From CAYYWV01 sp964475385 (GTDB lineage Bacteria > Pseudomonadota > Alphaproteobacteria > JAAXGF01): a stretch of 11,384 nt of DNA. This document shows, one piece after another, positions 1 to 6,261 of this stretch (the stretch's first letter is position 1; each line of letters starts with the position of its first letter). The notes beneath the pieces are model-generated. The model was given only the letters and a program-made list of their open reading frames with translations. It ran no database searches and was not told where the DNA came from. Location of the stretch: assembly GCA_964475385.1 (NCBI GenBank), contig CAYYWV010000081.1:1-11384 (forward strand), written 5' to 3'. The position numbers were made by a program, and so were the translations under genes.

Positions 1-54
1 AGCGCTGCCCTCCGAAGGCAGAGGTCACACGTTCGAATCGTGTCGGGTGCGCCA
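1..54 (+). tRNA. tRNA-Arg(CCG), 3' part only (5' end outside window)
   Basis: The sequence folds as the 3' part of a tRNA. A perfect 5-bp anticodon stem (5-9 with 17-21) closes the 7-base loop 10-16, whose bases 12-14 are CCG, so it reads the Arg codon CGG. The variable loop is 22-26. The T arm has a perfect 5-bp stem (27-31 with 39-43) around the canonical TTCGAAT loop. The 3' acceptor strand is 44-50, base 51 is a G discriminator, and CCA is encoded at 52-54. The D arm and 5' acceptor strand lie before base 1; the 5' acceptor strand should read GCACCCG if fully paired. No T-rich terminator follows directly. Anticodon identity rests on loop geometry, which is unambiguous here. Confidence 0.95.
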
Positions 55-263
55 GCTTTCCTCCTCGCGCTCCGATCCTCCTTGCTCCCGGCCGCCGCGG
101 TCCCGGCGCGCTCGACGCCGTGAAGGAAAGACAAGGCTTCGTCCGCATTGGAACGGCCGGCCCGACGCCCGCACAGACGTCGCCCCGTCCTCAGTCGCTC
201 GGAGCGGGCGTTCCGTCGATTCAACGCGAAACCATCATGCTTTAAAAGACGGGAAGGCGAATG

Positions 264-272
264 AAGGGAGGA
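264..272 (+). promoter_or_regulatory. Shine-Dalgarno that decides the start of the P1 peptidase
   Basis: A strong purine-rich Shine-Dalgarno (GGAGG at 267-271) lies 7 bases before the ATG at 279. An earlier in-frame ATG at 261 overlaps this site and has only a GGGAAGG three bases upstream. The ATG at 279 is therefore the better start. Confidence 0.6.
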
Positions 273-278
273 CGAGCG

Positions 279-1430
279 ATGACCGAAACCCGCCCGCCGC
301 GGCCCGATCCGCGGACGACGAGCCCCGACGGCCGGCCGCGCGCGCGCGGCCTCGGCATTCCGTTCGCGGGATCGCCGGGGCCGCTCAACGCGATTACCGA
401 CGTCGCCGGCGTCGAGGTCGGACATGTGACGCTGATCCGCGGCGAAGGCCCGCTCCGGCCCGGCGAGGGCCCGGTCCGGACCGGCGTCACCGCGATCCTG
501 CCGCGCGGCCGCGCAGGCGTCCGCGACCCGGTTTTCGCGGCCGTTCATGCGCTGAACGGCTGCGGCGAGATGACCGGAAGCCACTGGATCGCCGAATCGG
601 GGCTGCTCGAAGGGCCGGTGGTGCTGACCAACACGCTGTCGGCGGGGGTTGCGCGCGACGGGGCGCTGCGCTGGCTGCGCGACCGGGCGCCGGGCATGCT
701 CGATCGCGCGGGCCGGCTCGCGGTCGCCGCCGAGACCAACGACGCCTGGCTCAACGACATGGCGGGCTTCCACGTGACCGCCGCGCATGTCGCCGCGGCG
801 CTCGACGGCGCGCGCCCGGGCGCGGTCGCCGAAGGCAGCGTCGGCGGCGGCACGGGCATGATCTGCTATGGCTTCAAGGGCGGCGCGGGGACCGCCTCGC
901 GGCGGATTGCGGCCGCCGGCGAGACCTGGACGCTCGGCGTCTTCGTGCAGGCGAACTTCGGCCGTCGCGACGAGCTCGCGATCGCCGGCGTGCCGGTCGG
1001 CCGAATCCTGGACCGGAGCGAAGACCCCGGCCCTGGGAACGACGGCTCGATCATCGTCGTGGCGGCGACCGATGCGCCGCTGCTGCCCCACCAGCTCCGC
1101 CGGATCGCGCAGCGCGCGGGCCTCGGCGTGGGCCGGTCGGGCGGGATCGCGGCCAACGGCTCGGGCGATATCTTCCTCGCCTTCTCGACCGCGAACCCGG
1201 GGCTGGAAGCGCGCAACGGGAGGGAACTCCAGACCGCCCGTTTTCTCCCGCTCGCCGAGATGGACCCCTTGTTCCGCGCCACCATCGAGGCGACCGACGA
1301 GGCCATCGTCAACGCGCTCGTCGTCAACGAGACCATGACCGGCCGCGACGGCCACACGGTCGAGGCCCTGCCCCACGACCGGGTCCGCGCCGCGCTCGCC
1401 GCCCACGGCCGCCTCGCGGACGGCGGTTGA
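279..1430 (+). CDS. P1 family peptidase (DmpA-type L-aminopeptidase/D-esterase, family S58)
   Basis: The 383-residue product is a near full-length member of the self-processing DmpA/BapA aminopeptidase family. These are cytoplasmic N-terminal-nucleophile enzymes that cut themselves into alpha and beta chains and then release N-terminal residues from peptides, D-amino acid amides or beta-peptides. Family blocks are easy to see: the N-terminal GLGIPFAG and NAITDVAGVEVGH (about 24-49), VRTGVTAILPRG (66-77), the ETNDAWLND segment (152-160), CYGFKGG (196-202), QANFG with the likely oxyanion Asn226, and NDGSIIVVAATDAPL (254-268). In that last block the Gly256-Ser257 bond is the expected cleavage site and Ser257 the nucleophile. 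NGSGD (293-297) supplies Ser295 and Asp297, corresponding as I recall to BapA Ser288 and Glu290. No signal peptide is visible. It stands alone on the plus strand, with 18 bases between its stop and the end of the convergent thiamine-diphosphate gene. Family assignment is firm; substrate (D-amino, beta-amino or ordinary peptides) is not predictable. Confidence 0.93.
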   Translation: MTETRPPRPDPRTTSPDGRPRARGLGIPFAGSPGPLNAITDVAGVEVGHVTLIRGEGPLRPGEGPVRTGVTAILPRGRAGVRDPVFAAVHALNGCGEMTGSHWIAESGLLEGPVVLTNTLSAGVARDGALRWLRDRAPGMLDRAGRLAVAAETNDAWLNDMAGFHVTAAHVAAALDGARPGAVAEGSVGGGTGMICYGFKGGAGTASRRIAAAGETWTLGVFVQANFGRRDELAIAGVPVGRILDRSEDPGPGNDGSIIVVAATDAPLLPHQLRRIAQRAGLGVGRSGGIAANGSGDIFLAFSTANPGLEARNGRELQTARFLPLAEMDPLFRATIEATDEAIVNALVVNETMTGRDGHTVEALPHDRVRAALAAHGRLADGG

Positions 1431-1448
1431 GCGAGTCTCGGGGAAGGC

Positions 1449-3017
1449 TCAGAGAACGGCCTCGATCAGAAAAGGCCCCGGGGTCGCGAGCCCGCGGGCG
1501 AGCAGGTCGGCGAAGGCATCGGCGGTCTCGGCGCGGCCCGCCTCGACCCCCATGCCGCGCGCCATCGCGACCCAATCGAGGTCGGGACGGCCGATCTCGA
1601 GCATATCGGCCGCCTTGCGGCCCGGGTTTCCGGCCCCGACCTTGGCGAGCTCGTGCTTGAGGATGGCGTAGGCCCGGTTGGCGAACACCACCGTGGTGAC
1701 GTCGAGGCCCTCGCGCGCTTGGGTCCAAAGCGCCTGAAGCGTGTACATGCCGCTGCCGTCGCCTTCGAGGCAGATCACCTTGCGGTCGGGGCAAGCGACC
1801 GCCGCCCCAGTGGCGAGCGGCATGCCAATGCCGATCGAGCCGCCGGTGACCTGCAGCCAGTCGTGGGGCGGCGCGCCGACGGTCATCGGCTGCATGGCGA
1901 CGCCCGCGGTGATGGACTCGTCGGCGACGATCGCGTTCTCGGGCATCAGCGCGCCCAATGCTGCGGCGATCGCTTCCGGGCTGAGCTCGCCTCGGGGAAG
2001 CGCGGGCCGGGCGAGCGCTTGTATGGGCGGGGCGACGGCGCGCGCGCCGAGGGCGTCGGCGAGCGCTTCAAGCGCGGCGGCGGCGTCCTCCTCGGGACTC
2101 GCCAGGCGATGGAACGCGCATTCGGGCGGCGCAAGCCGGCTCGGCTTGTCGGGATAAGCGAAGAAGGCGACCGGCGGTTTGGCGCCGACCAGGACGATAT
2201 GGCGGACGCCCGCGAGCCGCTCGAGGGCGAGATCGACCGGATAGGGCAGCTTCTCGACCGCGACCCGGCCGGCCCCGCGCTCGGTCCGCGCATTCGAGGT
2301 CTGGCGCATCAGCCGCGCCCCGGTCGCGGCGGCGATGCGCCCCGCCATCTCGAGCGCGGGCGCGCGGAGCGCGCGGCCGGTCATCAGGATCACGCAAGGC
2401 TCGCCCGAGCGCAGAGCGCGCGCCGCCTCGTCGATCGCCGCCTCGGCGGGCGGCGAAGGCGGCGGCGGCGCGGGCGTCGCGACCGGACCGGCGGCCGCGC
2501 CCCAGGCGACGTCGGCCGGCAGAATCAGGGTCGCGACCCCACCCGGCGCGCGCCGGGCGGCGACGATCGCGGCGGCCGCGTCGCGGGCCACCCAGCGGGA
2601 TTCGCGCGCGGTGCAGACCCAGCGCGAGACCGGACGGGCGAAGCCTTCGATATCGGCGGTGAGCGGCGCATCGAACCGGCGGTGATAGGTGGCGTGATCG
2701 CCGACGATGTTGACGATGGGCGAGCAGGCGCGCCGCGCGTTGTGCAGGTTGGCGAGCCCGTTGGCGAGCCCGGGGCCGAGGTGGAGCAACGTCGCCGCCG
2801 GCTTGTCCGCCATGCGCGCGTAGCCGTCGGCGGCCCCGGTCGCCACGCCTTCGAACAGGCCGAGCACGCAGCGCATGCCTTCGACTCGGTCGAGGGCGGC
2901 GACGAAGTGCATCTCCGACGTTCCTGGATTGGTGAAGCAAACGTCGACGCCCGCGCCGAGAAGCGTGCGGGCGAGGCTTTCAGCGCCGTTCATGGGCGCG
3001 GCGTCCGCGGCCGTCAT
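1449..3017 (-). CDS. Thiamine-diphosphate-dependent enzyme, acetolactate synthase large-subunit-like
   Basis: This is a ThDP enzyme of the acetolactate synthase/benzoylformate decarboxylase superfamily, expected to be cytoplasmic and to act on a 2-oxoacid. Numbered from the internal Met at 2993 (514 residues, a usual size for this subgroup), the N-terminal pyrimidine-binding domain carries FTNPGTSEMHF (20-30) and GLFEG, with Glu48 the likely catalytic glutamate that activates the cofactor. A central domain with a Pro/Ala-rich linker (170-185) follows. The C-terminal domain has the diphosphate/Mg motif GDGSG (411-415) ending at Asn439. Start choice: ATGs at 3029, 3017 and 2993 are in frame. 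I use 3017 because a weak GGTGAG precedes it and it follows the aminotransferase stop; 3029 would overlap that stop, and 2993 is where family similarity begins. Coupled translation with the upstream aminotransferase is likely. True acetolactate synthesis is doubtful: no regulatory subunit (ilvH/ilvN-like) lies next to it. A decarboxylase or carboligase working on the aminotransferase product is an alternative. Confidence 0.9.
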   Translation of the reverse strand: MTAADAAPMNGAESLARTLLGAGVDVCFTNPGTSEMHFVAALDRVEGMRCVLGLFEGVATGAADGYARMADKPAATLLHLGPGLANGLANLHNARRACSPIVNIVGDHATYHRRFDAPLTADIEGFARPVSRWVCTARESRWVARDAAAAIVAARRAPGGVATLILPADVAWGAAAGPVATPAPPPPSPPAEAAIDEAARALRSGEPCVILMTGRALRAPALEMAGRIAAATGARLMRQTSNARTERGAGRVAVEKLPYPVDLALERLAGVRHIVLVGAKPPVAFFAYPDKPSRLAPPECAFHRLASPEEDAAAALEALADALGARAVAPPIQALARPALPRGELSPEAIAAALGALMPENAIVADESITAGVAMQPMTVGAPPHDWLQVTGGSIGIGMPLATGAAVACPDRKVICLEGDGSGMYTLQALWTQAREGLDVTTVVFANRAYAILKHELAKVGAGNPGRKAADMLEIGRPDLDWVAMARGMGVEAGRAETADAFADLLARGLATPGPFLIEAVL

Positions 3018-3021
3018 GGGC

Positions 3022-4242
3022 TCACCCATGGGCGCGATGGGGGGCGGCGGCGCTCTCCGCTCGGGCGTCGGCGAGCGCGGCGACGGCGGCGTCGACGCCG
3101 CCCGCGCGATGGGGGACGCCGGCGATGCGGAGCGCAAGCTCGGTGGTGGCGAGCGCGCCCAGGATCATGGGCTCGTTGAGGTCGCCGAGATGGCCGATGC
3201 GGAAGGCGCGCCCGTTGAGCCGGCGCAGGCCTGCGCCGAGCAACAGATTGAAGCGCTCGCGGCAGATCGCGCGCACCGCCTCGGGATCGGCCCCTTCGGG
3301 CAGCAGGATCGCGGTCACGGAGCTCGCCTGCTCGGCGGGCCGGCGGGCGACGATCTCGATCCCGCCGTCGGCCCCCCAGGCGCGAACCGCGGCCCGGACC
3401 GCCGCGGCGAGGCGGGCGTGGCGGGCGATGACCGCGTCGAGCCCTTCCTCGAAAATCATGCGCAGGGCCTCTTGAAGGCCGAAGAACATATGGACCGGCG
3501 CGGTGCCCGAAAAACGAACGGTCTCGCCGTCGGGAAGTCGCTCGCGCCAGTCCCAGTAGCGCCGGGGCAAACGCGCGCTTTCGCAAGCGCGGAGCGCCTT
3601 TTCGCTGACGCAGGTGAAGGCGAGCCCGGCCGGCAGCATGAAGCCCTTCTGCGAGGCCGCGATGGCGACATCGACCCCCCAGTCGTCCATGCGGAACTCG
3701 GCGGTCGCGAGCGAGGCGATGGCGTCGACCAGAAAGAGCGCCGGATGATGGGCGCGGTCGATCGCGCGGCGCACCGCTTCGCAGTCGCTCGTGATTCCCG
3801 TCGCGGTGTCGGTGTGGACCAGCGCGACGGCCTTGATCCGATGCTCCCGGTCCTCGGCGAGCCGGGCCTCGACCGCGTCGGCGTCGACCCCGTGGCGCCA
3901 GTCTCCGGGAAGGTAGTCGACCGCGATGCCGAGCGCTTCGGCGGTCTCCTTCCAGCCTTCGGCGAAGCCGCCGGTCTCGGGGATCAGGATACGGTCGCCC
4001 GGCGAGCAGACGTTGACAAGCGCCGCCTCCCAGCCGCCGTGGCCGGACGACGCGTAGACCGGCGTCGGGCGCGCGGTCTTGAACACGGCGCGCAGGCCTT
4101 CGAAGCACTCGGCCTTGATGCGGGCGAACTCGGGGCCGGCGAAGTCGATCGTCGGGCGGTGCATGGCGGCGAGAACCCGCTCGGGAATGTTGGTCGGCCC
4201 CGGCGAGTGAAAGAAGGATCGGCCGCGTGGCGCTCTTATCAT
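3022..4242 (-). CDS. Class V aminotransferase, serine-glyoxylate/alanine-glyoxylate type
   Basis: The 406-residue product is a full-length PLP-dependent fold-type I, class V aminotransferase closest in look to serine-glyoxylate aminotransferases. It would move an amino group from Ser or Ala to a 2-oxoacid such as glyoxylate or pyruvate in the cytoplasm. Visible motifs are the N-terminal HSPGPTNIPERV (12-23), SSGHGGWEAAL (65-75) in the phosphate-binding region, HTDTATG (143-149), LFLVDAIASLA with Asp173 that contacts the PLP ring nitrogen, ASQKGFMLPAGL with Lys199 as the Schiff-base lysine, and FRIGHLGDLNE near residue 350, with the usual substrate-carboxylate Arg. The start at 4242 is the first ATG compatible with the family N-terminus; no good Shine-Dalgarno precedes it. 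A perfect 12-base palindrome lies 10 bases upstream. It is the first gene of a two-gene unit with the ThDP enzyme. The donor and acceptor pair is not certain from sequence; an aminoethylphosphonate-type transaminase is possible but less likely from the motifs. Confidence 0.9.
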   Translation of the reverse strand: MIRAPRGRSFFHSPGPTNIPERVLAAMHRPTIDFAGPEFARIKAECFEGLRAVFKTARPTPVYASSGHGGWEAALVNVCSPGDRILIPETGGFAEGWKETAEALGIAVDYLPGDWRHGVDADAVEARLAEDREHRIKAVALVHTDTATGITSDCEAVRRAIDRAHHPALFLVDAIASLATAEFRMDDWGVDVAIAASQKGFMLPAGLAFTCVSEKALRACESARLPRRYWDWRERLPDGETVRFSGTAPVHMFFGLQEALRMIFEEGLDAVIARHARLAAAVRAAVRAWGADGGIEIVARRPAEQASSVTAILLPEGADPEAVRAICRERFNLLLGAGLRRLNGRAFRIGHLGDLNEPMILGALATTELALRIAGVPHRAGGVDAAVAALADARAESAAAPHRAHG

Positions 4243-4251
4243 GGCGACGAC

Positions 4252-4263
4252 TGAACCGGTTCA
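4252..4263. promoter_or_regulatory. 12-base perfect palindrome, possible operator
   Basis: TGAACCGGTTCA is a perfect inverted repeat with a central CG, lying 10 bases upstream of the aminotransferase ATG and downstream of its candidate promoter. The shape resembles a LacI/GntR-type operator, but no regulator gene is present in the window. Palindromes of this length are expected by chance a few times in GC-rich DNA of this size. Confidence 0.2.
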
Positions 4264-4318
4264 ATGAGACTCAACAATGACGCGCCACGCCGTCGCGACG
4301 GCGCGGTCCAAAAACCTT

Positions 4319-4348
4319 CCCATATTCCGCGCCCGTCGACATCTGCAA
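4319..4348 (-). promoter_or_regulatory. Weak candidate promoter for the aminotransferase operon
   Basis: Reading the minus strand, TTGCAG (4348-4343) and TATGGG (4324-4319) are separated by 18 bases and would start transcription about 70 bases before the aminotransferase ATG. The match to the sigma-70 consensus is partial. It is offered because this AT-richer 203-base divergent spacer must hold promoters for both neighbours. Confidence 0.2.
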
Positions 4349-4431
4349 GAAATCTAATCGGCGTCATTACTTTTTCTCGCTTTTTTAGGACCGCGCCCGG
4401 CGACCGCCTCGCCTGGGCACGGCGAAGACGT

Positions 4432-4437
4432 TATGAT
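4432..4437 (+). promoter_or_regulatory. Candidate -10 element, possibly giving a leaderless glycosyltransferase mRNA
   Basis: TATGAT matches the sigma-70 -10 consensus at five of six positions and ends 8 bases before the glycosyltransferase ATG at 4446. The transcript would begin at or next to the start codon. No Shine-Dalgarno is visible before that ATG, which fits a leaderless message. No good -35 element is seen at 16-18 bases upstream. Confidence 0.3.
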
Positions 4438-4445
4438 CGCATGCG

Positions 4446-5672
4446 ATGGCTCGCGTGTTATGCGCCTGGGAGCTCGGCGGCGGCGCCGGGCATCTTTACC
4501 GGCTGGCGGCGGTCGCGCGCGCCCTCCGCAAGCGCGGGCACGCGGTGGCGTTCGCGATCCGCGACCTCGCCCGCGCCGCGCCGATCCTCGGCGACGATCA
4601 CGCGGGCGTTTTTCAGGCCCCGGTCTGGCTCCACCCGTCGACGTTGCCGCCGGCGGCGAGCTACGCCGAACTTCTGAACCGGGTCGGCTATCTCGAGGCC
4701 GAGCCGCTCGCGACGCTCATCGCCGCCTGGGCGCGGCTCTTCGATTCGATCGCGCCCGATCTCCTGGTCGCCGACCATGCGCCGACGGCGCTTCTCGCCG
4801 CCCGGCTCACGGGGCTTCGGCGCGCCGCGGTCGGCACCGGCTTCGCGCTCCCGCCGCCGGTCTCGCCCCTGCCTTCGATCCAGCCCTGGCGCGCGATTGC
4901 GCGCGAGCGCCTCGCCCGCGCCGAGGCCGACGTCCTCGGCCGCGTCAACCGGGCGATGGAACGTCTCGGCGGGCCGCGCCTCGGCCGGCTCGCCGAGATC
5001 TTCGAGGACTGCGCGCCGTTCCTGTGCACCCATGAGGAGCTCGACCACTACGGCCGCCGCGAAAGCGAAGCGCCCTACACCGGGCCGCTGGCCGCGCCCG
5101 GCCGCCGCGCCGAGGCGCATTGGCCGGCCGGCGACGGCCCGCGCGTGTTCGTCTACTACCGGGCGCGCCATCCGGGGTTCGGGGCGCTGTTCGATGCGCT
5201 CGGCGCGATCGGGGCGACGGTGCTCGCGGTGGTCGACGACGCCGACGCGGCGACCGCCCGCCGCTATGGGGGCGGAGCGGTTGCGATCACCCGCGCTCAT
5301 GTGGACCTCGCCGCCGCCGCGCGCGCAGCCCAGTTCGCGGTCTGCCACGCGGGCCATGGCGCCGTGACCGCGCTCTTGCGCGCCGGCTGCCCGGTCCTGA
5401 TGGCGCCGGTGGTGGTCGAGCAGGCGCTGCTCGCCTATCGGGCGACGCAGGCGGGGTTCGGCCTCGCCGTCGGCGCGCGGCGTCCCGCGGGAGATTTCCC
5501 CCGCGCCGTGACGCAGATGCTCAAGACGGCGCCGGCGCTTGCCGAGACCGCGCGCGCCTTCGCCGCGCGCCACGCCGGGCACGATCCCCAACGGGCGGCG
5601 GACGACGTCGCAGCGCGGCTCGAGGCGCTTGCAGGCGGCGCCGCGGTCAGGGAAGCAGGCGCAGAAGAGTGA
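4446..5672 (+). CDS. Glycosyltransferase, GT-B fold, UGT/MGT-like (GT1/GT28 type)
   Basis: The 408-residue product looks like a soluble GT-B glycosyltransferase that moves a sugar from a nucleotide-activated donor to an unidentified acceptor. The N-terminal domain begins with a beta-strand and a glycine-rich turn, GGGAGHLYRL (11-20), where His16 is placed like the catalytic His of UGTs, followed by alternating strands and helices (VAFAIRD, LLVADHAPT at 106-114). YTGP (211-214) marks the interdomain linker. The C-terminal donor-binding domain has CHAGHGAVTALLRAGCPVL (300-318) and then PVVVEQ, a variant of the HxGxG...GxP...P...DQ signature with Glu325 in place of the usual Asp. No signal peptide or membrane segment is seen. 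There is no Shine-Dalgarno before the ATG. Its 3' end overlaps the convergent peptidoglycan-binding gene by 26 bases. It could be a natural-product, glycolipid or protein glycosyltransferase. Family is fairly sure, acceptor unknown, and a link to the secretion cluster next door is only suggested by proximity. Confidence 0.8.
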   Translation: MARVLCAWELGGGAGHLYRLAAVARALRKRGHAVAFAIRDLARAAPILGDDHAGVFQAPVWLHPSTLPPAASYAELLNRVGYLEAEPLATLIAAWARLFDSIAPDLLVADHAPTALLAARLTGLRRAAVGTGFALPPPVSPLPSIQPWRAIARERLARAEADVLGRVNRAMERLGGPRLGRLAEIFEDCAPFLCTHEELDHYGRRESEAPYTGPLAAPGRRAEAHWPAGDGPRVFVYYRARHPGFGALFDALGAIGATVLAVVDDADAATARRYGGGAVAITRAHVDLAAAARAAQFAVCHAGHGAVTALLRAGCPVLMAPVVVEQALLAYRATQAGFGLAVGARRPAGDFPRAVTQMLKTAPALAETARAFAARHAGHDPQRAADDVAARLEALAGGAAVREAGAEE

Positions 5673-6261
5673 CCTGATCGGGCAAGCCGGTGACCGCGAT
5701 CTTCTCGGCGCGTTGGAACGCCTCGATCCCGAGCCGGGTGTTGGGGCCATACAGGCCGTCGATCTGGCCGAAGTAGAACCCGCGCTCGGCGAGCGCCCGC
5801 TGCACGCGGCGCAACACCTCGCGGTAGACGCTGACCGTGCGATCGCCGTTCTCGGCCTTCACCCGCTCGCTCAAAGTCTTGAGCCGGTCGGGCTTGAGCG
5901 AATTGGCGAGCCCGGCGACGGCGATATAAAATTTCTTGTCGCGATTTTTCTCGCAGTACTGCGCGATCGCGCGCAAGAGAACCTCGGCGCTTTCCCAAGA
6001 GACGACGTCGTAGGTGTCGTCGCTGAACTGGTTGTACGCCGTGAGATAACCCTGGAGCCAGCCGGCGAAGGCGAGCGCCGATGGCGACTTCTTGGCGCGC
6101 AGGTCGACGAATCGGCCGCAGCTCGCCGCGCCCGCTCCTTTGACCGCGAACCGGCCTTCCTTGTCGGCGGCTGCAACCTCGGTCGGAACGAGGGCGAGCC
6201 CCGCCGAAGCGACGGCCGCCGCGAGAAGGATCGCCGTGCAGCGCGCGCGGGCTCGGTTCAT
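5647..6261 (-). CDS. Secreted protein with C-terminal peptidoglycan-binding domain
   Basis: The 204-residue product starts with a typical Sec signal peptide (Arg-rich n-region, hydrophobic 10-24, likely cleavage near Ala30-Ala32). The middle (about 45-125) is a small helical domain with Cys48 and Cys103 as its only cysteines after cleavage, plus aromatic positions GWLQGY (67-72). It resembles the HdeA/Rap1a-like type of small periplasmic domain, but I cannot assign a family. Residues about 145-203 form a PG-binding type 1 domain, with GFYFGQIDGLYGPNTR (161-176), then GIEAFQ and a closing TG-L pattern. The protein is expected in the periplasm, bound to the wall. Its ATG overlaps the stop of the oxygenase gene in ATGA (6258-6261), so translation is probably coupled and it is the last gene of the operon. 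No catalytic wall hydrolase domain is present. The role may be scaffolding at the envelope; this is inference. Confidence 0.85.
   Translation of the reverse strand: MNRARARCTAILLAAAVASAGLALVPTEVAAADKEGRFAVKGAGAASCGRFVDLRAKKSPSALAFAGWLQGYLTAYNQFSDDTYDVVSWESAEVLLRAIAQYCEKNRDKKFYIAVAGLANSLKPDRLKTLSERVKAENGDRTVSVYREVLRRVQRALAERGFYFGQIDGLYGPNTRLGIEAFQRAEKIAVTGLPDQVTLLRLLP

Noticed and set aside
220..246. TTCAAC and TTTAAA as a promoter for the P1 peptidase
   Set aside because: Spacing of only 15 bases and a poor -35; too weak to annotate, though some promoter must lie in 55-278.
47..1660. Long plus-strand open frame rich in Arg and Pro
   Set aside because: Shadow of the P1 peptidase and of the opposite-strand ThDP gene; it starts inside the tRNA and has no family motifs.
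1653..4254. Long plus-strand open frames opposite the ThDP enzyme and aminotransferase
   Set aside because: Typical GC-rich antisense frames; low-complexity Arg/Gly/Ala composition, while the minus strand has clear catalytic motifs.
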